Source: Rhyacichthys aspro
Lineage: Eukaryota; Chordata; Actinopteri; Gobiiformes; Rhyacichthyidae
DNA: 64,000 nt
Direction: 5' to 3'
Assembly: GCA_036850595.1 (NCBI GenBank)
Contig: CM072162.1
Location: 24,225,549-24,289,548 of the forward strand
Below are positions 13,201 through 24,500 of the stretch, piece by piece. Under the pieces are notes generated by a model. The model ran no database searches, had not been told where the DNA came from, and was given only the letters and a program-made list of their open reading frames with translations. The stretch's first letter is position 1. Every line of letters begins with the position of its first letter. The position numbers and the translations under genes are program-made.

Positions 13201-14263
13201 TTCACATCATCACTGTAAAATACTAAGGAAAGAATGTTTCTGAGCTGGGACAACATGATTATTCATTATATTATTATATATTATGGACAAAGTGCTCCAT
13301 GGACTGGCCCCACCTTCAAGAGACATCCACCAGAGCTGCAGCAGGAGACTGTACAAGAGCATTTAGGAAAAGTTCTCACAAACATCACTGAGCACCAGTA
13401 AATCCATTAAACAGAGGCTCGTGGCCTGAACATGTTTGAGACACTAACATGTTTTAACCTGATTTTATATATTGACTTTGTGCTTGTCTTTGTGGGTGAG
13501 ATGTTCTGTGTGTATGTTCGTATATTTTCTGACCTAATACTGACTAACTTTGCTGAATGAGTTTGTTCTTTCTCTTTAGCCTCAGCCTGTCGTGAGACAC
13601 AGATGAAAGTTAGCTCTTGTGGCTAAATTAAATAAACATAAAAATGTCCAGGAACTGAATCGAATAATGTCTGTTTGACGTCAGAGACTTGATTGTCTTT
13701 GAGTCATGTCTGTTTCATTTATTCCATAATTTGTCGATAATCAGCTCCTGTCACAGACAAACCTAATATTCTCTGTTTTTCATGAGTCCGTTCTCTTGAC
13801 GGAGAATGAACTGAGACAGAACACATCAACAAACATTTGAACTTTTATAACATTAGTTATAGTTACAGTCTATAAATAATATACTGGCCAAAAGGTGTCT
13901 TTACCATGACCATAAATACCATCAGTCAATATGAGGCTAAACATGAAGCTAATGAGGCTAATGGCTTTGTCTCCTGTGACTCTGGAGATAATTGTTGTGA
14001 CTCCAGAAGTTTTTATCATGTTACTGAGAGGATCAGACTCTAACTGTAAATAAACACAGCTCATCTTGGTCGGATCTCTTTACATTTATAAACCTACACA
14101 CATTATACATTTTAACATGTCTCACTGTTTTAATGACTTTAGAGTTACAGCAGCAATAAGCTCTAGCTGCTGAATGTGAGCTGTAGGTTTATGTGATTGG
14201 TCCAGACTCTTTTAATAAACACTCGTCTGGTGCATGAGAACAGTCGGATATTATTACCTCCAC
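8393..14263. other. Long gene-poor stretch with possible 3' UTR and simple repeats
   Basis: No convincing coding exon was found on either strand. The minus-strand open frames near 8701-9109 (about 118 codons) have no recognisable domain. An AATAAA at 12953-12958 followed by a T/G-rich stretch resembles the end of a long plus-strand 3' UTR, but no coding exon feeds it. A degraded sequence near 13290-13400, reading roughly LHGLAP, could be a LINE fragment. Confidence 0.4.
10199..10287. repeat. (TA)n microsatellite
   Basis: An almost pure TA dinucleotide run of about 80 bp, preceded by TATC repeats. Confidence 0.97.
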
Positions 14264-14760
14264 TCTCCTCCAACACCAGTCTAGGGACCTCTCCTGCTTC
14301 TCTTTTATTAAAAAATAAAACCACAAAATACTAATCCATTTGACCAAACTGAAGTTTAGAGTTTAGCGTTAGCTTAGCTGTGACTTCAGCGTCAGGACGA
14401 CAATTATCTCCTCCTCGTTAAACATTACGTGATTGAATTGACAGTATTTATCTGTGTTTTACGTTGCCTCCCTTTTCTCTGTTGATGCTTTTCTTTTTTC
14501 AGCTGTTTCTCTGTTAAAAGACATATTCAGCTGAAAATACACTTTATCTGCAGCTATTAAACTTCCTGGAACGTCATGTGACAAGTGTCGACCAATGGGA
14601 GCGCTCCTTTTTGGAGCATGTGATTGTCCAAGGTTTTCTGTTCCTGAATAGAGGTTCTCATCTGTTACAATCCCTTACAATAAACAGGAGATGGATCAGA
14701 AAGACTGTTTTTACAATAAACTATTTGGGTTTAAACCGTTTTCACAACGAGAAAAACAAA
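14264..14760 (+). repeat. Unnamed dispersed repeat, copy B
   Basis: Plus-oriented copy of the roughly 500-bp dispersed repeat. It begins near the CTCTCCTCC block and carries the same CTTCCTGGAACGTCATGTGA core. It ends after the AAACTATTTGGGTTTAAACC block, shared with copies C and D. It lies about 0.8 kb upstream of the kinase start codon. Confidence 0.85.
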
Positions 14761-15547
14761 TATCAGCTACAGTCTGATTAATAACTGTCTAATCAATAAC
14801 TGAAGACCAAGCTGGAAATGAACTCATCAAGAAGGATGTATCACACCAAACAGAAGCAGAAGAGTTAAACAGAAGAGTGTAATGTCAGACTGTGTCCACC
14901 AGGGGGCGCCTCAGCCCTGTTTGACCCAGACTCTGATCCAGTGTCTTTGTGTTTGAACAGTCTCCGACCAAACCTCCAGCTGCTGCCACAAAAACAGCTC
15001 CTCCTCGTCTTTTGTTACACATTTTCATCCAAACGAGGAGACATTTTGGACACTTTTCTCCTTTTTTATTTTGTCTAGCCCTTGTTTTTCTTCTCAGAGG
15101 CTGTTTTAACCTGTTTTTATTGTTAGTTTCTTCCCATTGGATCACATTTAAACTCAGTTATAGCTTTTTTAACCTGCTTTGGATGCACTGAAACCTGCTG
15201 AATGTGGAACCTGTTTATTTTAACCTTTTTACGGCTCCTTTTTAATTCACTCTGGCACAGTCATTAGGTAATAAAGTAAGTAAATAAGTAAATAATAGTA
15301 AATAAATTCAGCAGTTCATTATTTATATTTACAATTTTTATCTGATTCATGTTTCACAAGACGCTGTTTTTGCATTTTGTTTATTTCTATGTATTTGGAC
15401 TTGATTTTTGATGTGTTTCGAACCTAAGTTGGCGTTATTTTTTCTGGGCCATGTTTTCTCCTCAGTTTGGTCTAGGTTTAGCCCGGTTCTGACCCGGTTC
15501 TGACCCGGTTCTGACCCGGTTCTATGGTGGCTCCTGGACGCTGGACG

Positions 15548-18500
15548 ATGGGCAACGGTTCGATCAAAGCCCCTCGAGCTGAAGACAACAGCGTTTTAAC
15601 GTCCATCGACAGCGAGGCTCCTCAGATCTTCACTGAAGTCCTCAGGTCCGACACAAACCGAGCCAGAACTCAGAGGTTCTGTTTAGTCCAGTCTCCAGAG
15701 CTGTTTCTGATAAAAACACTCAAACACAGTTAAAGCAGATTTTAAATATTCAATCATTAAGTGAAGTGTGTTTTAGGTTTAAGCTCTGTCCATTCTGTCA
15801 TTTATTTGTGATAAACTGTGTAGTCTATGTTTGAGTTACAATATTTAAGTAATAATTTTATAAAACTGTTATTTTTGAGGCTGAGGCAGTGCTTCGCTCT
15901 GTTTTTGGGGTTTGTTCTTCTGTAAGAACTACTTTAAACTCAGAAAACATTGGTGAAGTACGGTGGCCTGGAAGAACACATTTAGAACACATTAAACATT
16001 CTTCAAACATTCATTTTATATTTTACTGAAGAAATGAACTTAGGCACTTTTACCAAATGTCAAAACTAATTTACAAGAGACAGACACATTTACGGTTCTG
16101 GTTCTGACGGGTTCTGGTACTGACGGGTTCTGGTTCTAACGGGTTCTGGTTCTGACGGGTTCTGGTTCTGATGGGTTCTGGTTCAGGATGAGGATCACTC
16201 GACTGGAGGCCGAGCTGGACCGCAGAGACCGGGACTTCAGGGCCCAGAGAGTCCAGCTGGATCTGCTCCAGAAGGAACTGGACTCCAAAGTCTCTCAGAT
16301 CCACAAACTACAGGACGCTCTGGGATACAACCAAGACCGGGTAAAACCAGACCAAGACCGGGTCAAACCAGACCAAGACCGGGTAAAACAGACAAGACCG
16401 GCTAAACCAGACCAGGACTGGGACTGAAACCAGAGCTGGAACAAGGTCTAAACCAGGTCTAAACCAGGTCTTGTCTTGTTTACAGGAAGCTAATGGCAGT
16501 CGTCATGGAAACCGTCGTTTCAGTGCCATAAACCGAGCTCAGCCCAGTTTCCAGCAGGTGGCGCTGGAGGTGCACCGCAGGATCAGAGCCAGAGAGGGGT
16601 CTCCGCTGAACCCACCCCGGGACTTCTGTAGACCGACTCCAGACCGGGACCGACCAGACGGGACCAGATCCACGCAGAAGGACCCACAGTGAGTCCTGGG
16701 ACAGGTCTGGGGCTCGAGGCTCGGCGGTGGTTCACATTTAACCGTTTGTGTCTCATTTCTGGAAGAATTATGCCACTGCTTTTGGTCATTATACCTTTTT
16801 CAGTTTTATAGATATTTTGGTTTTTATGCCTTATTCTCAGTGATTTCCTTTGAAACGTCTGTAAAATTCTGCTTTCTCTGTATTTTCTTCTTCTGTCCTT
16901 TCAACTTTAAGTTCCCAAAAACTTTAAATTATAACAATTTTACATCATTTTATAATGGGTTGCTATGGTTGCTAAGGTGAGCCCAAAACTTTTCAGCTTT
17001 TGTCACTTCCAGTAATTTCTCATTTACAGAAATGACAGATTCAAACGTAGTGACCTTTGACCTCTTTCAGAACATGTGACCCTCAAATGATGTGGATTAT
17101 CAGCTGTAAAGATCCCCTCAGACTCCAGGAGTAAATGCTGTTTAAGCCAGACCCTCTCTTTCTTATTGTAATGTAAAGTGGGTCTGAACCCTTTCCACTG
17201 AGCTGGTCACAAGACCCAAAAACACAGTCATTTAAAATCAGAAACATTACGAGTGTGTGCAGCGAGTGAAATGTCCTTTGTTTAAAGTGTGTGTTTGTGG
17301 AGTGACTGATGAGATCGTGACTGAAGGAGAATCGTCGTTGAGGAAATAAGAGATTAACACGAGGCGCTCTCAGACGCAACATTAGCATCGACGACAAAAG
17401 ACTGACACAAACCGCTTTGTTCAGAAACACTCTGAAATGGAAATGAGAGAAAAACACCGAGCAGCTGCTGCCGTTCACCTGCAACAACAGAGACTTACTG
17501 AGATTTACAGAGATTTACAGAGATTTACTGAGATTTACAGAGATTTACAGAGATTTACTGAGATTTACTGAGATTTACAGAGATTTATAGAGATTTACTG
17601 AGATTTACTGAGATTTACAGAGATTTACAGAGATTTACTGAGATTTACTGAGATTTACTGACACTAAAAAGTTGTTCAAATCCAACTAAAACCTGTTGAA
17701 ATCCAAATAAAACTTGTTAAATTCCATCTAAAACCTATTGAAATCCATCTTAAACCTGTTGAAATCCAACTAAAACCTGTTGAAATCCATCTTAAACCTG
17801 TTGAAATCCAACTAAAACCTGTTGAAATCCAACTAAAACCTGTTGAAATCCATCTTAAACCTATTGAAATCCAACTAAAACCTGTTGAAATCCAACTAAA
17901 ACCTGTTGAAATCCATCTTAAACCTATTGAAATCCAACTAAAACCTGTTGAAATCCATCTTAAACCTATTGAAATCCATCTTAAACCTGTTGAAATGCAT
18001 CTTAAACCTGTTGAAATCCAACTAAAACCTGTTGAAATCCATCTTAAACCTATTGAAATCCAACTAAAACCTGTTGAAATCCATCTTAAACCTGTTGAAA
18101 TCCAACTAAAACCTGTTGAAATCCATCTTAAACCTGTTGAAATCCAACTAAAACCTGTTCAAATCCATCTAAACCCAGCTCCTGACTCTTCCTCAGGACC
18201 AAGAGGCTGATCGGTGAAGCTCTGATGAACAATGAGTTCCTGAAGGAGCTGGAGCCGGCTCAGCTCAGGGAGATGGTGGACGGTATGTATCAGAAGGTCT
18301 ACAGCGAGGAGCAGCTGGTGATCCAGGAGGGACGTCCCGGGAACTACCTGTACGTCCTCACAGGTGAGAGACACACACCTGTTACTGTAAATACACACAT
18401 CTGAGTTCAAACATGAACACAACTCAGACTCAGGTTGATTTGGTTTTCTTTCTGAGCCTCTGCAACCGTTCCCATTCCTGCTTCTTCTGCTTCTTCTGCT

Positions 18501-21500
18501 TCTTCTGCCTTTTGAGCAGGTTTTATTGGTTTTGAGTAGGTTTTAATTGGATCTGAACATGTTTTAGATGGATTTTAATAATTACTCGTTATTGTCACTG
18601 AACAAGGATGTACAATGTCTCTCTGAGCGCCACCATCTTCTGTTGTTGGACGGACACGTGTCTTTGGGCGTCGGGAGGAACCTGGAGAGAACCCACGGTG
18701 ACACGGGAGGACATGTCCTCTCCAAAGAAAGACCGGAGTTGGCTGGGGCTTGAACTAACGACCTTCTTGCTGTGATTCAGGGGCATTAACCACTGTTCTT
18801 ACCCCAGAGGCACGGCGGGTCAAGTGTCTGGCCCAAGGACACAATGACAGTATGAACAGGAGGGAGCAGGAATCGAACCAACAACCTTCTGCTCTACCTC
18901 CTGAGCCACTGCGTCCCAGGCTAACAGGTTTTAGTTGGATTTGAGCAGGTTTTTCTTGGATCTGAACAGTTTCTGTTGGATTTCAGGAAGGTTTTGAACA
19001 CTATGCAGTCACTGCTCTTGTCTGGATCTGAAGTGGATGAATCAGTTCAGTCTTTATTCTCAGAATCTCAGTAACTCTGTGGTGAAATGTGGTGCTGTGG
19101 TTGCAGAGGGTCTCCTGGAGGTGGTGCAGGGCGGGAAGCTGCTGGGACAGATGCCTCCTGGGACAGCGTTTGGAGAACTGGCCATTCTCTACAACTGTAA
19201 GAGAACAGCGACGGTCAGAGGTCAGCGGCTCCAGAAACTCTTCCACCTGAGTTCTGCTTTAATCTGAGTCTAACTCCTGTTCCTCTGCTCCAGCCGTGTC
19301 CCGGGCCGTGGTCTGGGCCCTGGACCGACGGTCCTTCCAGTCCATCATGATGAGGACCAGTCAGGCTCGAAACGACGAGTATTTCAGCTTCCTGCGCAGG
19401 TAACACTGCCCCGGTTTATAGAAGCAGACAGTTCTAAAAGTGTGTTCTCTGGACCCATCAGCGACAGACAGAACACTCTGCTCCTAGTTTCAGAAACTAC
19501 TCTCAGTGGATTGAAGGATTTACAGGAATTTATTCTGTTTAACAGGTTTTAGATGAATCTGAACAGGTCTTACTTAGATTTCAAGTTTTAGTTGGATTTG
19601 GAATAGGTTTTACTTGGATTTTAACAGGTTTTAGATGGATCTACTCAAGTTTTAGTTGAACTAGAGCTGGTTTTAGTTGGATTTGGCCCGTTTTTGTTGG
19701 TTTTGACCTGGTTTTCGTTGGTTTTGACCTGGTTTTCGTCGGTTTTGACCTGGTTTTAGTGGGTTTTGAGCAGTAACAGTGTGGTGTGTTCAGTGTGGCT
19801 CTGCTGAAGGACTTGCCTGAGGAGAAACTGGCTCGGATCGTGGACTGTCTGGAAGTGGTCAGTGCCTTCAGCTTCTTCCACTCTTTAACACTTCCTGGTT
19901 TCCTTGCTGCTCTTCTCTGATTGGTTCGTTGTGTTTACTCCAGGATTACTACGAAAGGAGAGTACATCATCCGAGAGGGAGAGGAGGGGGACACCTTCTT
20001 CATCATCGCTAAAGGACAGGTCAGGACCAGCGTTTCAGAGCCTAGATATAAAAATGGACAAAGGGATGGACCGCTGACAGAGACGTGATGTGTTCAGGTG
20101 ATGGTGACTCAGAGCACTGAGGGCTTCACTGAACCTCAGGAAATAAAGACGCTGACAGTCGGGGACTACTTTGGAGAAAAGGCCCTGATCAGGTACAAAC
20201 GCCGGGCTTGGTTTGACCGACGGGAGAGAGGCTAGCATGAACGTGCTAATGAGTATTTACATATATATGTATTCAGTAATTCAGTAATTACAACTGAAAC
20301 TCTTTGTTTAATGATCTTTGTTCTGTTTAATGACACATGCATTCTTTCAAAAGCTCCACAAAAGGCTTGCTTTTCACTTTTTCTATTTTATATAAATAGG
20401 AAATAACTTTCCTGTTTCCTGTAAATTAGCTTCTGAGTCAGTGGTGAGTGACGTATTTAACATGTTTAAAAACAGCAATAATCTTTTGGCAAATAAGACT
20501 CATGGGCTTTGACTGGACTTAACCTGGACCGTAGTTCCCCTCCACTGCTCTAGAGGGACCTAACCTGGACCGTAGTTCCCCTCCACTGCTCTAGAGGGAC
20601 CTAACCTGGACCGTAGTTCCCCTCCACTGCTCTAGAGGGACTTAACCTGGACCGTAGTTCCCCTCCACTGCTCTAGAGGGACTTAACCTGGACCGTAGTT
20701 CCCCTCCACTGCTCTAGAGGGACTTAACCTGGACCGTAGTTCCCCTCCACTGCTCTAGAGGGACTTAACCTGGACCGTAGTTCCCCTCCACTGCTCTAGA
20801 GGGACCTAACCTGGACCGTAGTTCCCCTCCACTGCTCTAGAGGGACCTAACCTGGACCGTAGTTCCCCTCCACTGCTCTAGAGGGACCTAACCTGGACCG
20901 TAGTTCCCCTCCACTGCTCTAGAGGGACTTAACCTGGACCGTAGTTCCCCTCCACTGCTCTAGAGGGACCTAACCTGGACCGTAGTTCCCCTCCACGGCT
21001 CTAGAGGGAGTGAGGAGCTGGAGACTTGGATTATTCAGTTGAGACTGAGGAAGTCTGTTGTGTTTCAGTGAAGACGTGCGTTCTGCGAACATCATCTGTG
21101 ACGAACGACACGCAGTGCCTCGTCCTCGACCGAGAGTGAGTCTCTGTAGATCACAGACGTCTCCTGATCGAGACCGTCCTTTTACGGGACTCTGTGTTTT
21201 CAGTAACTTTAACCAGATCGTGGGGACGTACGAGGAGCTGCAGTCCAACCTCAAGTCCTACGTCGAGGAGCTGTCCCGAAACGACGAGAAGAGGAACGCT
21301 CTGTCAGAAACCAAACAAGAACTCGATCTTTGAACTGTTTATGAGTGTGTCACTAACCCTCGTGTTCCCTCAGACCCCAGAGTCCCGCCTCAGATCCGGC
21401 TCAGACCTCAGACCTGCTCAGACTCAGAGACAGACTGGCCCTGCTCAGTCCAGACCGGCCTCTGGACCAGCTCCAGATCATCGCTACACTCGGCGTGGGC

Positions 21501-24500
21501 GGCTTTGGACGGGTCGAACTGGTGAGGACTAGACCGGGACTAGACCGGGACTAGACCGGGACTAGACCGGGACTGGACCGGGACTGGAGCGGGACTGGAG
21601 GGGGACTAGAGCGGGACTAGAGCGGGACTGGAGCGGGACTAGAGCGGGACTAGAGCGGGTCTGAACCAGTTTAAACCCGGTCTGAACCAGTTTAAACAGG
21701 ATCTGAACCAGTTTACACCCGGTCTAACCCGGTCTGAACCAGTTTAAACCCGGTCTAACCCGGTCTGAACCAGTTTAAACCCGGTCTGAACCAGTTTAAC
21801 CCCGGTCTAACCCGGTCTGAACCAGTTTAAACCCGGTCTAACCCGGTCTGAACCAGTTTAAACCCGGTCTGAGCCAGTTTAAACCCGGTCTAACCCGGTC
21901 TGTGTGTCTCAGGTGAAGCTGAAGGACGAGGAGCAGACGTTCGCTCTGAAGTGCATCAAGAAACAGCACATCGTTGAAAACAGACAACAGCAGCACATCT
22001 TTTCAGAGAAGAGCGTCCTGCAGCAGACGGACTCACCGTTTATCGTCCGGTAAGAACCGTTCAATTTATTACTCAATTCCACTTTTGATCTTTTGAATCT
22101 GTTTCACTGGTTAACTTTAAAAAAGCCATAAAATTGTTTTTTCAAGATTATGTCTTTAAATCTCCAGTCGATGATGTTCTTTTCTTGTCCCTGTCTCAGA
22201 CTCTCCTCCAAAAGCAGAACCTCTCCTGCTTTTCTTTGATTAAAAAACCACAAAATACTAATCCATTTGACCAAACTGAAGTTTAGAGTTTAGCGTTAGC
22301 TTAGCTGTGACTTCAGCGTCAGGACGACAATTATCTCCTCCTCGTTAAACATTACGTGATTGAATTGACAGTATTTATCTGTGTTTTACGTTGTCTCCCT
22401 TTTCTCTGTTGATGCTTTTCTTTTTTCAGCTGTTTCTCTGTTAAAAGACATATTCAGCTGAAAATACACTTTATCTGCAGCTATTAAACTTCCTGGAACG
22501 TCATGTGACAAGTGTCGACCAATGGGAGCGCTCCTTTTTGGAGCATGTGATTGTCCAAGGTTTTCTGTTCCTGAATAGAGGTTCTCATCTATTACAATCC
22601 ATTACAATAAACACTAGATGGATCAGAAAGACTGTTTTTACAATAAACTATTTGAGTTTAAACCATTTTCAAACAAGAAGAAAACATCAGGTTCAGTTTA
22701 ATTCTCACAGAAATAAAGAGTTTTCAGTTGAGACTCTGGTTTAGTTCAAACAGAAACAGTTGCTGAGCTCTCACTGAGGAATGTGTCCAGTTTACTCTGG
22801 GCTTTCACAAAGAGAGCAGTGTTTCCAGGGGCTCCACGTCCAGGGGCCCCACCTCCAGGGGCTCCACGTCCAGGGGCTCCACGTCCAAGGGCCCCACCTC
22901 CAGGGACCCCACATCCAGGGGCCCCACCTCCAGGGACCCCACATCCAGGGGCCCCACCTCCAGGGACCCCACATCCAGGGGCTCCACGTCCAGGGGCCCC
23001 ACCTCCAGGGGCTCCACGTCCAGGGGCTCCACCTCCAGGGGCTCCACGTCCAGGGGCCCCACGTCCAAGGGCCCCTCCTCCAGGGACCCCACATCCAGGG
23101 GCCCCACCTCCAGGGGCTCCACGTCCAGGGGCCCCACGTCCAAGGGCCCCTCCTCCAGGGACCCCACATCCAGGGGCCCCACCTCCAGGGGCTCCACGTC
23201 CAGGGGCTCTACGTCCAGGGGCCCCACGTCCAAGGGCCCCTCCTCCAGGGACCCCACATCCAGGGGCCCCACCTCCAGGGGCTCCACATCCAGGGGCCCC
23301 ACCTCCAGGAGCTCCACGTCCAGGGGCTCTACGTCCAAGGGCCCCTCCTCCAGGGACCCCACATCCAGGGGCCCCACCTCCAGGGGCTCCACCTCCAGGG
23401 GCCCCACCTCCAGGGGCCCCACGTCCACGTCCAGGGGGCTCCAAAATAAATAATTTTGTGTCTAACCTTATTTTACAAATGATTATTCTTCTTTAAAAAT
23501 CTAAATTTTCTTTTCTTTTTAACAGAAAATATATAAATACATCTTTTACAAAAACATTTATTTTTATCATTAAAATCCCAGCCTTTTTAAGCACTTTGTT
23601 TCCAAACCTCTGCAGCTCCTGACTCTGTGTCTTTATGATTTAAGAGAAAACTGATAGAATTCTATAAATCAGCTTCATTTTCAGATGAAATCACTGAATG
23701 AATGTGTTCCTCTGATTTCTCTGATTTCTCTGATTTCTCAGGTTCTTCAGGACGTTCCGGGATCAGAAGTTCGTTTACCTGCTGCTGGAGGTGTGTCTCG
23801 GAGGAGAACTGTGGACTGTGCTCAGGGACACGTGAGTGCTTAAGACCCACTCACACTGCTCACACTGCTCTGACCCACTCACACTGCCCCGACCCACTCA
23901 CACTGCTCACACTGCTCTGACCCACTCACACTGCTCTGACCCACTCACACTGCTCTGACCCACTCACACTGCCCCGACCCACTCACACTGCTCACACTGC
24001 TCTGACCCACTCACACTGCTCACACTGCTCTGACCCACTCACACTGCTCTGACCCACTCACACTGCTCTGACCCACTCACACTGCCCCGACCCACTCACA
24101 CTGCTCTGACCCACTCACACTGCCCCGACCCACTCACACTGCTCTGACCCACTCACACTGCTCTGACCCACTCACACTGCCCCGACCCACTCACACTGCT
24201 CTGACCCACTCACACTGCTCTGACCCACTCACACTGCCCCGACCCACTCACACTGCCCTGACCCACTCACACTGCTCTGACCCACTCACACTGCTCTGAC
24301 CCACTCACACTGCTCACACTGCTGTGTTCTGCAGGAGTTCCTTTGACGAGCCCACAGCCCGGTTCTGTTCTGGGTGTGTTCTGGAGGCCTTCGAGTATCT
24401 GCACAACAAGAACATCATCTACAGAGACTTAAAACCAGAGAACCTGCTTCTGGACCAAAGCGGATATGTCAAACTGGTGAGTCCAGCCAAAACCTGTTTA

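Noticed and set aside
15524..15547. Upstream in-frame ATG of the kinase (MVAPGRWT)
   Set aside because: The downstream ATG gives MGNGS, the conserved myristoylation start of PRKG2, so translation is taken to begin at 15548.
17083..17487. 134-codon minus-strand frame in kinase intron 3
   Set aside because: No recognisable domain, no splice structure, and it lies antisense within an intron. Kept as unexplained but unsupported.
22746..23496. Collagen-like Pro/Gly/Ala frames of over 200 codons on both strands
   Set aside because: The 15-bp period keeps many frames open at once. The region is an intron between kinase exons 13 and 14.
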